A stretch of DNA of 64,000 bases, taken from positions 12,753,001-12,817,000 of the forward strand of contig OY756961.1 in assembly GCA_963580455.1 (NCBI GenBank). Reading direction: 5' to 3'. Under the pieces are notes generated by a model. It saw only the letters and a list, made by a program, of their open reading frames with translations, searched no databases and was not told the DNA's origin. Below are positions 50,294 through 62,338 of the stretch, in pieces (within the stretch, counting starts at the first letter, position 1; each line of letters begins with the position of its first letter). A program made the position numbers and the translations under genes. This stretch comes from Euonymus europaeus. Taxonomy: Eukaryota > Streptophyta > Magnoliopsida > Celastrales > Celastraceae.

Positions 50294-52838
50294 AAAAAGT
50301 GTACATAGAGCAATTTTGATGGTCCGAAGTGGCTCAACTCTCTCTATGGAGGAGCTTTTAACGGTTTTGTCTATTTGTCATAGAAAGTTAGTGTTTTGGC
50401 ATCGAAATTATCTCTGAAGCTTATACTCGTAAAATTTAACATATAAGAACAATAAAAATTGTACACCGAGCAATTTTGATGGTCCGAAGTCGCTCAACCC
50501 TCTCTATGGAGGAGCTCTTAACGGTTTTGTCCATTTGTCAAAGAAAGTTGGTGTTTTGGCATCGAAATAATCTAGGAAGCTTATACTCATAAAATTTGAC
50601 ATATAAGAACAATAAAAATTGTACACCAAGCAACTTTGATGGTCCGAAGTTGCTCAACTCTCTCTATGGAGGAGCTTTTAACGGTTTTGTCCGTTTGTCA
50701 TAGAAAGTTAGTGTTTTGGCATCGAAATAATCTAGGAAGCTTATTCTCGTAAAATTTCACTTAGAAGAACAATAAAAAGTGTACATAGAGCAATTTTGAT
50801 GATCCGAAGTTGTTCAACTCTCTCTATGGAAGAGCTTTTAACGGTTTTATCCATTTGTCATAGATAGTTGGTGTTTTGGCATCGAAATAATCTAGGAAGC
50901 TTATACTCGTAAAATTTCACATAGAAGAACAATAAAAAGTCTATCCCGAACAACTTTGAAAGTTCCGAGTTGCTCAACTCTCTCTATGGAGGAGCTTTTA
51001 ACGGTTTTGTCTATTTGTCATAGAAAGTTGGTGTTTTCGCATCGAAATAATGTAGGAAGCTTATACTCGTAAAATTTGACATAGAAGAATAATAAAAATT
51101 GTACACCGAGCAACTTTGATGGACCGAAGTCGCTCAACACTCTCTATTGAAGAGCTTTTAACGGTTTTGTTCATTTGTCATAGAAAGTTGGTGTTTTGGC
51201 ATCGAAATAATCTAGGAAGCTTATACTCGTAAAATTTCACATAGAAGAACAATAAAAAGTGTACATAGAGCAATTTTGATGGTCCGAAGTTGGTCAACTC
51301 TCTCTATGGAGAAGCTTTTAACGGTTTTGTCCATTTCTCATAGAAAGTTTGTGTTTTGGCATCGAAATAATCTAGGAAGCTTATTCTCGTAAATTTCACT
51401 TAGAAGAACAATAAAAAGTGTACATAGAGCAATTTTGATGGTCTGAAGTGGCTCAACTCTCTCTATGGAGGAGCTTTTAACGGTTTTGTCTATTTGTCAT
51501 AGAAAGTTAGTGTTTTGTCATCGAAATAATCTCTGAAGCTTATACTCGTAAAATTTAACATATAAGAACAATAAAAATTGTACATCGAGCAATTTTGATG
51601 GTCCGAAGTCGCTCAACTCTCTCTATGGAGGAGCTCTTAACGGTTTTGTCCGTTTTTCAAAGAAAGTTGGTGTTTTGGCATCGAAATAATCTAGGAAGCT
51701 TATACTCATAAAATTTGACATATAAGAACAATAAAAATTGTACACCGAGCAACTTTGATGGTCCGAAGTTGCTCAACTCTCTCTATGGAGGAGCTCTTAA
51801 CGGTTTTGTCCATTTGTCATACATAGTTGGTGTTTTGGCATCGAAATAATCTAGGAAGCTTATACTCGTAAAATTTCACATAGAAGAACAATAAAAAGTC
51901 TATCCCGAACAACTTTGATAGTTCGGAGTTGCTCAACAATCTATATGGAGGAGCTTTTAACGGTTTTGTCTATTTGTCATAGAAAGTTGGTGTTTTGGCA
52001 TCGAAATAATGTAGGAAGCTTATACTCATAAAATTTGACATAGAAGAACAATAAAAATTGTACACCGAGCAACTTTGATGGTCCGAATTCGCTCAACTCT
52101 CTCTATGGAGGAGCTCTTAACGGTTTTGTCCATTTGTCAAAGAAAGTTGGTGTTTTGGCATCGAAATAATCTAGGAAGCTTATACTCATAAAATTTGACA
52201 TATAAGAGCAATAAAAATTGTACACCGAGCAACTTTGATGGTCCGAAGTGGCTCAACTCTCTCTATGGAGGAGCTCTTATCGATTTTTTCTATTTGTCAT
52301 AGAAAATTGGTGTTTTGGCATCGAAATAATCAAGGAAGCTTATAATCGTAAAATTTGACATATAAGAGCAATAAAAATTGTACACCGAGCAACTTTGATG
52401 GTCCGAAGTTGGTCAACTCTCTCTATGGAGGAGCTCTTAACGGTTTTGTCCATTTGTCAAAGAAAGTTGGTGTTTTGGCATCGAAATAATCTAGGAAGCT
52501 TATACTCGTAAAATTTCACATAGAAGAACAATAAAAAGTGTACATAGAGCAATTTTGATGGTCCGAAGTTGGTCAACTCTCTCTATGGAGGAGCTTTTAA
52601 TGGTTTTGTCCGTTTGTCATAGAAAGTTGGTGTTTTGGCAACGAAATAATCTAGGAAGCTTATACTCGTAAAATTTCACATAGAAGAACAATAAAAAGTG
52701 TACATAGAGCAATTTTGATGGTCCGAAGTTTGTCAACTCTCTCTATGGAGGAGCTTTTAACGGTTCTGTCCATTTCTCATAGAAAGTTGGTGTTTTGGCA
52801 TCAAAATAATCTAGGAAGCTTATTCTCGTAAAATTTCA
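50294..52838 (+). repeat. 2,812-bp hybrid HOR (15 monomers plus insert)
   Basis: It begins as the 1,852-bp unit and, near the GTCCGTTTTTCAAAG monomer at about 51,645-51,700, switches to the second part of the 1,693-bp unit. Its length equals 1,852 + 1,693 minus 733, and 733 is one insert-bearing monomer (413) plus two monomers (320), as expected for an unequal exchange that removed an insert. No gene is seen. Confidence 0.8.
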
Positions 52839-53105
52839 GCATCAGTGACAAATATGGCAGCCCAATTTCTTATGGGCTGCATGTGGTTATGGGCTGGACT
52901 AGTTGGGTTACCCAATTCTTTGTACACGGTAGTCATATGGTGGATTAAATAGGGGTTCTAAATTCTGATTTTATTATGTAAGCCCATGACTTGAAAGGGT
53001 AAAAACTTGGAACTTATGAGGGCCTGTCCCCGTGAGTTGGAATTACTGAGCTTGCTCAGTTTGTATTTGTTTTTTGAACAGTAAATATACATACATCTTC
53101 TGATC
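52839..53105 (+). other. 267-bp insert, copy 13
   Basis: Second lineage, with private GCATCAGTGAC, TTCTTATGG and TTCTGATTTTA changes. It has the GAGGGCCTGTCC of copy 12, from which it probably descends. Confidence 0.85.
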
Positions 53106-54690
53106 AAAAAGTGTACATAGAGCAATTTTGATGGTCCGAAGTGGCTCAACTCTCTCTATGGAGGAGCTTTTAACGGTTTTGTCTATTTGTCATAGAAAGT
53201 TAGTGTTTTGGCATCGAAATAATCTCTGAAGCTTATACTCGTAAAATTTAACATATAAGAACAATAAAAATTGTACACCGAGCAATTTTGATGGTCCGAA
53301 GTCGCTCAACCCTCTCTATGGAGGAGCTCTTAACGGTTTTGTCCATTTGTCAAAGAAAGTTGGTGTTTTGGCATCGAAATAATCTAGGAAGCTTATACTC
53401 ATAAAATTTGACATATAAGAACAATAAAAATTGTACACCGAGCAACTTTGATGGTCCGAAGTTGCTCAACTCTCTCTATGGAGGAGCTTTTAACGGTTTT
53501 GTCCGTTTGTCAAAGAAAGTTAGTGTTTTGGCATCGAAATAATCTAGGAAGCTTATTCTCGTAAAATTTCACTTAGAAGAACAATAAAAAGTGTACATAG
53601 AGCAATTTTGATGATCCGAAGTTGTTCAACTCTCTCTATGGAGGAGCTTTTAACGGTTTTATCCATTTGTCATAGATAGTTGGTGTTTTGGCATCGAAAT
53701 AATCTAGGAAGCTTATACACGTAAAATTTCACATAGAAGAACAATAAAAAGTCTATCCCGAACAACTTTGAAAGTTCCGAGTTGCTCAACTCTCTCTATG
53801 GAGGAGCTCTTATCGATTTTTTCTATTTGTCATAGAAAGTTGGTGTTTTGGCATCGAAATAATCAAGGAAGCTTATAATCGTAAAATTTGACATATAAGA
53901 GCAATAAAAATTGTACACCGAGCAACTTTGATGGTCCGAAGTTGGTCAACTCTCTCTATGGAGGAGCTCTTCACGGTTTTGTCCATTTGTCAAAGAAAGT
54001 TGGTGTTTTGGCATCGAAATAATCTAGGAAGCTTATACTCGTAAAATTTCACATAGAAGAACAATAAAAAGTGTACATAGAGCAATTTTGATGGTCCGAA
54101 GTTGGTCAACTCTCTCTATGGAGAAGCTTTTAACGGTTTTGTCCATTTCTCATAGAAAGTTGGTGTTTTGGCATCGAAATAATCTAGGAAGCTTATTCTC
54201 GTAAATTTCACTTAGAAGAACAATAAAAAGTGTACATAGAGCAATTTTGATGGTCTGAAGTGGCTCAACTCTCTCTATGGAGGAGCTTTTAACGGTTTTG
54301 TCTATTTGTCATAGAAAGTTAGTTTTTTGTCATCGAAATAATCTCTGAAGCTTATACTCGTAAAATTTAACATATAAGAACAATAAAAATTGTACATCGA
54401 GCAATTTTGATGGTCCGAAGTCGCTCAACTCTCTCTATGGAGGAGCTCTTAACGGTTTTGTCCGTTTTTCAAAGAAAGTTGGTGTTTTGGCATCGAAATA
54501 ATCTAGGAAGCTTATACTCGTAAAATTTCACATAGAAGAACAATAAAAAGTATACATAGAGCAATTTTGATGGTCCGAAGTTTGTCAACTCTCTCTATGG
54601 AGGAGCTTTTAACGGTTTTGTCCATTTCTCATAGAAAGTTGGTGTTTTGGCATCAAAATAATCTAGGAAGCTTATTCTCGTAAAATTTCA
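53106..54690 (+). repeat. 1,852-bp HOR, copy 2, with an internal replacement
   Basis: It has the same length as 46,749-48,333 and the same two ends, but from about 53,800 to 54,110 it carries CTTATCGATTTTTTC, AATCAAGGAAGC and GTTGGTC monomers of the other HOR type. It ends with the AGTATAC monomer at about 54,548. No gene is seen. Confidence 0.75.
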
Positions 54691-54957
54691 GCATCTGTGA
54701 CAAATATGGCAGCCCAATTTCAGATGGGCTGCATGTGGTTATGGGCTGGACTATTTGGGTTACCCAATTCTTTGTACACGGTAGTCATATTGTGGATTAA
54801 ATAGGGGTTCAAAATTCTGGTTTTATTATGTAAGCCCATGACTTGAAAGGGTAAAAACATGGAACTTATGGGGGCCGGTCCCCGTGAGTTGGAATTACTG
54901 AGCTTGCTCAGTTTGTATTTGTTTTTTGAACAGTAAATATACTTACATCTTCTGATC
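54691..54957 (+). other. 267-bp insert, copy 14
   Basis: As copy 11 (CTATTTGGG, CATATTGTGG, ACATGG) with a private GGTTCAAAATTC in place of GGTTCTAAATTC. That change removes the stop codon that ends the minus-strand frame in the other copies and lengthens it to 93 codons, which shows that the frame is not under selection for length. Confidence 0.85.
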
Positions 54958-57900
54958 AAAAAGTGTACATAGAGCAATTTTGATGGTCCGAAGTGGCTCA
55001 ACTCTCTCTATGGAGGAGCTTTTAACGGTTTTGTCTATTTGTCATAGAAAGTTAGTGTTTTGGCATCGAAATAATCTCTGAAGCTTATACTCGTAAAATT
55101 TAACATATAAGAACAATAAAAATTGTACACCGAGCAATTTTGATGGTCCGAAGTCGCTCAACTCTCTCTATGGAGGACCTCTTAACGGTTTTGTCCATTT
55201 GTCAAAGAAAGTTGGTGTTTTGGCATCGAAATAATCTAGGAAGCTTATACTCATAAAATTTGACATATAAGAACAATAAAAATTGTACACCGAGCAACTT
55301 TGATGGTCTGAAGTTGCTTAACTCTCTCTATGGAGGAGCTTTTAACGGTTTTGTCCGTTTGTCATAGAAAGTTAGTGTTTTGGCATCGAAATAATCTAGG
55401 AAGCTTATTCTCGTAAAATTTCACTTAGAAGAACAATAAAAAGTGTACATAGAGCAATTTTGATGATCCGAAGTTGTTCAACTCTCTCTATGGAGGAGCT
55501 TTTAACGGTTTTGTCCATTTGTCATAGATAGTTGGTGTTTTGGCATCGAAATAATCTAGGAAGCTTATACTCGTAAAATTTCACATAGAAGAACAATAAA
55601 AAGTCTATCCCGAACAACTTTGATAGTTCGGAGTTGCTCAACTCTCTCTATGGAAGAGCTTTTAACGGTTTTGTCTATTTGTCATAGAAAGTTGGTGTTT
55701 TGGCATCGAAATAATGTAGGAAGCTTATACTCGTAAAATTTGACATAGAAGAATAATAAAAATTGTACACCGAGCAACTTTGATGGACCGAAGTCGCTCA
55801 ACACTCTCTATTGAAGAGCTTTTAACGGTTTTGTTCATTTGTCATAGAAAGTTGGTGTTTTGGCATCGAAATAATCTAGGAAGCTTATACTCGTAAAATT
55901 TCACATAGAAGAACAATAAAAAGTGTACATAGAGCAATTTTGATGGTGTGAAGTTGGTCAACTCTCTCTATGGAGAAGCTTTTAACGGTTTTGTCCATTT
56001 CTCATAGAAAGTTGGTGTTTTGGCATCGAAATAATGTAGGAAGCTTATTCTCGTAAATTTCACTTAGAAGAACAATAAAAACTGTACAAAGAGCAATTTT
56101 GATGGTCCGAAGTGGCTCAACTCTCTCTATGGAGGAGCTTTTAACGGTTTTGTCTATTTGTCATAGAAAGTTAGTGTTTTGTCATCGAAATAATCTCTTA
56201 AGCCTATACTCGTAAAATTTAACATATAAGAACAATAAAAATTGTACATCGAGCAATTTTGATGGTCCGAAGTCGCTCAACTCTCTCTATGGAGGAGCTC
56301 TTAACGGTTTTGTCCATTTGTCAAAGAAAGTTGGTGTTTTGCCATCGAAATAATCTAGGAAGCTTATAATCATAAAATTTGACATATAAGAACAATAAAA
56401 ATTGTACACCGAGCAACTTTCATGGTCCGAAGTTGCTCAACTCTCTCTATGGAGGAGCTTTTAACGGTTTTGTCCGTTTGTCATAGAAAGTTGGTGTTTT
56501 GGCATCGAAATAATCTAGGAAGCTTATTCTCGTAAAATTTCACTTAGAAGAACAATAAAAAGTGTACATAGAGCAATTTTGATGGTCCGAAGTTGGTCAA
56601 CTCTCTCTATGGATGAGCTTTTAATGGTTTTGTCCGTTTGTCATAGAAAGTTGGTGTTTTGGCATCGAAATAATCTAGGAAGCTTATACTCGTAAAATTT
56701 CACATAGAAGAACAATAAAAAGTGTGCATAGAGCAATTTTGATGGTCCGAAGTTGGTCAACTCTCTCTATGGAGGAGCTTTTAACGGTTTTGTCCATTTC
56801 TCATAGAAAGTTGGTGTTTTGGCATCGAAATAATCTAGGAAGCTTATTCTCGTAAATTTCACTTAGAAGAACAATAAAAAGTGTACAGAGAGCAATTTTG
56901 ATGGTCCGAAGTGGCTCAAATCTCTCTATTGAGGAGCTTTTAACGGTTTTGTCAATTTGTCAAAGAAAGTTGGTGTTTTGGCATCGAAATAATCTAGGAA
57001 GCTTATTCTCGTAAATTTCACTTAGAAGAACAATAAAAAGTCTATCCCGAACAACTTTGATAGTTCGGAGTTGCTCAACTCTCTCTATGGAGGAGCTTTT
57101 AACGGTTTTGTCTATTTGTCATAGAAAGTTGGTGTTTTGGCATCGAAATAATGTAGGAAGCTTATACTCGTAAAATTTGACATAGAAGAATAATAAAAAT
57201 TGTACACCGAGCAAATTTGATGGTCCGAAGTCGCTCAACACTCTCTATTGAAGAGCTTTTAACGGTTTTGTCCATTTGTCATAGAAAGTCGGTGTTTTGG
57301 CATCGAAATAATCTAGGAAGCTTATACTCATAAAATTTGACATAGAAGAGCAATAAAAATTATACACCGAGCAACTTTGATGGTCCGAAGTGGCTCAACT
57401 CTCTCTATGGAGGAGCTTTTAACGGTTTTGTCTATTTGTCATAGAAAGTTAGTGTTTTGGCATCGAAATAATCTCTGAAGCTTATACTCGTAAAATAAAA
57501 CATATAAGAACAATAAAAATTGTACACCGAGCAATTTTGATGGCCGAAGTCGCTCAACTCTCTCTATGGAAGAGCTCTTAACGGTTTTGTCCATTTGTCA
57601 AAGAAAGTTGTTGTTTTGGCATCGAAATAATCTAGGAAGCTTATACTCATAAAATTTGACATATAAGAACAATAAAAATTGTACACCGAGCAACTTTGAT
57701 GGTCCAAAGTTGCTCAACTCTCTCTATGGAGGAGCTTTTAACGGTTTTGTCCATTTGTCATAGAAAGTTGGTGTTTTGGCATCGAAATAACCTAGGAAGC
57801 TTATACTCGTAAAATTTCACATAGAAGAAAAATAAAAAGTGTACATAGAGCAATTTTGATGGTCCGAAGTTGTTCAACTCTCTCTATGGAGGAGCTTTGA

Positions 57901-58939
57901 ATGGTTTTTTCCATTTGTCATACATAGTTGGTGTTTTGGCATCGAAATAATCTAGGAAGCTTATAATCGTAAAATTTCACATGGAAGAACAATAAAAAGT
58001 CTATCCCGAACAACTTTGATAGTTCGGAGTTGCTCAACAATCTATATGGAGGAGCTTTTAACGGTTTTGTCTATTTGTCATAGAAAGTTGGTGTTTTGGC
58101 ATTGAAATAATGTAGGAAGCTTATACTCGTAAAATTTGACATAGAAGAACAATAAAAATTGTACATCGAGCAACTTTGATGGTCCGAATTCGCTCAACGC
58201 TTTCTATGGAGGAGCTCTTAACGGTTTTGTCCATTTGTCAAAGAAAGTTGGTGTTTTGGCATCGAAATAATCTAGGAAGCTTATACTCATAAAATTTGAC
58301 ATATAAGAGCAATAAAAATTGTACACCGAGCAACTTTGATGGTCCGAAGTGGCTCAACTCTCTCTATGGAGGAGCTCTTATCGATTTTTTCTATTTGTCA
58401 TAGAAAGTTGGTGTTTTGGCATCGAAATAATCAAGGAAGCTTATAATCGTAAAATTTGACATATAAGAGCAATAAAAATTGTACACCGAGCAACTTTGAT
58501 GGTCCGAAGTTGGTCAACTCTCTCTATGGAGGAGCTCTTCACGGTTTTGTCCATTTGTCAAAGAAAGTTGGTGTTTTGGCATCGAAATAATCTATGAAGC
58601 TTATACTCGTAAAATTTCACATAGAAGAACAATAAAAAGTGTACATAGAGCAATTTTGATGGTCCGAAGTTGGTGAACCCTCTCTATGGAGGAGCTTTTA
58701 ATGGTTTTGTCCGTTTGTCATAGAAAGTTGGTGTTTTGGCATCGAAATAATCTAGGAAGCTTATACTCGTAAAATTTCACATAGAAGAACAATAAAAAGT
58801 GTACATAGAGCAATTTTGATGGTCCGAAGTTTGTCAACTCTCTCTATGGAGGAGCTTTTAACGGTTTTGTCCATTTCTCATAGAAAGTTGGTGTTTTGGC
58901 ATCAAAATAAGCTAGGAAGCTTATTCTCGTAAAATTTCA
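54958..58939 (+). repeat. Mixed satellite block between inserts 14 and 15 (24 monomers)
   Basis: Four bases short of 24 x 160, accounted for by three GTAAATTTCAC monomers (near 56,050, 56,852, 57,012) and one GATGGCCGAAG monomer (57,540). From about 57,030 to 57,720 it has the monomer order and marker bases (AGTCGGTG at 57,288, GATGGCCGAAG at 57,540) of the 1,758-bp HOR at 2.7-9.7 kb. The end is a full pre-insert cassette with CTTATCGATTTTTTC at about 58,376. No gene is seen. Confidence 0.78.
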
Positions 58940-59206
58940 GCATCTGTGACAAATATGGCAGCCCAATTTCAGATGGGCTGCATGTGGTTATGGGCTGGAC
59001 TAGTTGGGTTACCCAATTCTTTGTACACGGTAGTCATATGGTGGATTAAGTAGGGGTTCTAAATTCTGGTTTTATTATGTAAGCCCATGACTTGAAAGCG
59101 TAAAAACTTGGAACTTATGGGGGCCGGTCCCCGTGAGTTGGAATTACTGAGCTTGCTCAGTTTGTATTTGTTTTTTGAACAGTAAATATACTTACATCTT
59201 CTGATC
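58940..59206 (+). other. 267-bp insert, copy 15
   Basis: TTCAGATGG, private GATTAAGTAGG and AAAGCGTAAA, ACTTGG, GGCCGGTCC, ATACTTAC; the first flanking monomer bases read CAAATAGTG instead of CAAAAAGTG. It carries first-lineage bases but sits behind the CTTATCGATTTTTTC cassette, like copy 1. Confidence 0.85.
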
Positions 59207-62071
59207 AAATAGTGTACATAGAGCAACTTTGATTGTCCGAAGTGGCTCAACTCTCTCTATGGAGGAGCTTTTAACGGTTTTGTCTATTTGTCATAGAAAG
59301 TTAGTGTTTTGGCATCGAAATAATCTCTGAAGCTTATACTCGTAAAATTTAACATATAAGAACAATAAAAATTGTACACCGAGCAATTTTGATGGTCCGA
59401 AGTCGCTCAACTCTCTCTATGGAGGAGCTCTTAACGGTTTTGTCCATTTGTCAAAGAAAGTTGGTGTTTTGGCATCGAAATAATCTAGGAAGCTTATACT
59501 CATAAAATTTGACATATAAGAACAATAAAAATTGTACACCGAGCAACTTTGATGGTCCGAAGTTGCTCAACTCTCTCTATGGACGAGCTTTTAATGGTTT
59601 TGTCCGTTTGTCATAGAAAGTTGGTGTTTTGGCATCGAAATAATCTAGGAAGCTTATACTCGTAAAATTTCACATAGAAGAGCAATAAAAAGTCTATCCC
59701 GAACAACTTTGATAGTTCGGAGTTGCTCAACAATCTCTATGGAGGAGCTGTTAACGGTTTTGTCTATTTGTCATAGAAAGTTGGTGTTTTGGCATCGAAA
59801 TAATCTAGGAAGCTTATACTCATAAAATTTGACATATAAGAACAATAAAAATTGTACACCGAGCAACTTTGATGGTCCGAAGTTGCTCAACTCTCTCTAT
59901 GGAGGAGCTTTTAATGGTTTTGTCCGTTTGTCATAGAAAGTTGGTGTTTTGGCATCGAAATAATCTCTGAAGCTTATACTCATAAAATTTGACATATAAG
60001 AGCAATAAAAATTGTACACCGAGCAACTTTGATGGTCCGAAGTTGCTCAACTCTCTCTATGGAGGAGCTTTTAACGGTTTTGTCTATTTGTCATAGAAAG
60101 TTAGTGTTTTGGCATCGAAATAATCTCTGAAGCTTATACTCATAAAATTTGACATATAAGAACAATAAAAATTGTACACCGTGCAATTTTGATGGTCCGA
60201 AGTCGCTCAACTCTCTCTATGGAGGAGCTCTTAACGGTTTTGTCTATTTGTCATAGAAAGTTGGTGTTTTTGCATCGAAATAATCTAGGAAGCTTATACT
60301 CGTAAAATTTCACATAGAAGAACAATAAAAAGTGTACATAGAGCAACTTTGATGTCCGAAGTTGGTCAACTCTCTCTATGGAGGAGCTCTTAACGGTTTT
60401 GTCCATTTGTCAAAGAAAGTTGGTGTTTTGGCATCGAAATAATCTAGGAAGCTTATACTCATAAAATTTGACATATAAGAACAATAAAAATTGTACACCG
60501 AGCAACTTTGATGGTCCGAAGTTGCTCAACTCTCTCTATGGAGGAGCTTTTAATCGTTTTGTCCGTTTGTCATAGAAAGTTGGTGTTTTGGCATCGAAAT
60601 GATCTAGGAAGCTTATACTCGTAAAATTTCACATAGAAGAGCAATAAAAAGTCTATCCCGAACAACTTTGATAGTTCGGAGTTGCTCAACAATCTCTATG
60701 GAGGAGCTGTTAACGGTTTTGTCTATTTGTCATAGAAAGTTGGTGTTTTGGCATCGAAATAATGCAGGAAGCTTATACTCGTAAAATTTGACATAGAAGA
60801 ACAATAAAAATTGTACACCGAGCAACTTTGATGGTTCGAAGTCGCTCAACTCTCTCTATGGAGGAGCTCTTAACGGTTTTGTCCATTTGTCAAAGAAAGT
60901 TGGTGTTTAGGCATCGAAATAATCTAGGAAGCTTATACTCATAAAATTTGACATATAAGAGCAATAAAAATTGTACACCGAGCAACTTTGATGGTCCGAA
61001 GTGGCTCAACTCTCTCTATGGAGGAGCTCTTATCGATTTTTTCTATTTGTCATAGAAAGTTGGTGTTTTGGCATCGAAATAATCAAGGAAGCTTATACTC
61101 GTAAAATTTGACATATAAGAGCAATAAAAATTGTACACCGAGCAACTTTGATGGTCCGAAGTGGCTTAACTCTCAATATGGAGGAGCTTTTAACGGTTTT
61201 GTCCATTTGTCAAAGAAAGTTGGTGTTTTGGCATCGAAATAATCTAGGAAGCTTATACTCATAAAATTTGACATATAAGAGCAATAAAAATTGTACACCG
61301 AGCAACTTTGATGGTCCGAAGTTGCTCAACTCTCTCTATGTAGGAGCTTTTAATGGTTTTGTCCGTTTGTCATAGAAAGTTGGTGTTTTGGCATCGAAAT
61401 AATCTAGGAAGCTTATACTCGTAAAATTTCACATAGAAGAACAATAGAAAGTGTACATAGAGCAATTTTGATGGTCCGAAATTGGTCAACTCTCTCTATG
61501 GAGGGGCTTTTAACGGTGTTGTCCATTTCTCATAGAAAGTTGGTGTTTTGGCATCGAAATAATCTAGGAAGCTTATTCTCGTAAAATTTCACTTAGAAGA
61601 ACAATAAAAAGTGTACATAGAGCAATTTTGATGGTTCGAAGTGGCTCAACTCTCTCTATGGAGGAGCTTTTAACGGTTTTGTCTATTTGTCATAGAAAGT
61701 TAGTGTTTTGGCATCGAAATAATCTCTGAAGCTTATACTCATAAAATTTGACATATAAGAACAATAAAAATTGTACACCTTGCAATTTTGATGGTTCGAA
61801 GTCGCTCAACTCTCTCTATGGAGGAGCTCTTAACGGTTTTGTCTATTTGTCGTAGAAAGTTGGTGTTTTTGCATCGAAATAATCTAGGAAGCTTATACTC
61901 GTAAAATTTCACATAGAAGAACAATAAAAAGTGTACATAGAGCAATTTTGATGGTCCGAAGTTGGTCAACTCTCTCTATGGAGGAGCTTTTAACGGTTTT
62001 GTCCATTTCTCATAGAAAGTTGGTGTTTTGGCATCAAAATAATCTAGGAAGCTTATTCTCGTAAAATTTCA
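59207..62071 (+). repeat. Satellite block between inserts 15 and 16 (17 monomers)
   Basis: A less regular series. A 960-bp-offset duplication joins about 59,581-59,760 and 60,541-60,720, both with CATAGAAGAGCAATAAAAAG, CTATCCCGAAC and the rare GAGCTGTTAACGG (59,747 and 60,707). A GATGTCCGAAG monomer near 60,351 is one base short. No gene is seen. Confidence 0.72.
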
Positions 62072-62338
62072 GCATCTGTGACAAATATGGCAGCCCAATT
62101 TCAGATGGGCAACATGTGGTTATGGGCTGGACTAGTTGGGTTACCCAATTCTTTGTACACGGTAGTCATATGGTGTATTAAATAAGGGTTCTAAATTCTG
62201 GTTTTATTATGTAAGCCCATGACTTGAAAGGGTAAAAACTTGGAACTTATGGGGGCCTGTCCCCGTGAGTTGGAATTACTGAGCTTGCTCAGTTTGTATT
62301 TGTTTTTTGAACAGTAAATATACTTACATCTTCTGATC
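62072..62338 (+). other. 267-bp insert, copy 16
   Basis: Last copy. TTCAGATGG, then private GGGCAACATG that breaks the 8-bp stem, private GGTGTATTAAATAAGGG, ACTTGG, GGCCTGTCC, ATACTTAC. The monomer before it has GTTGGTC where most others have GTTTGTC. Lineage-marking bases equal those of copy 1 at the far left of the insert zone. Confidence 0.85.
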
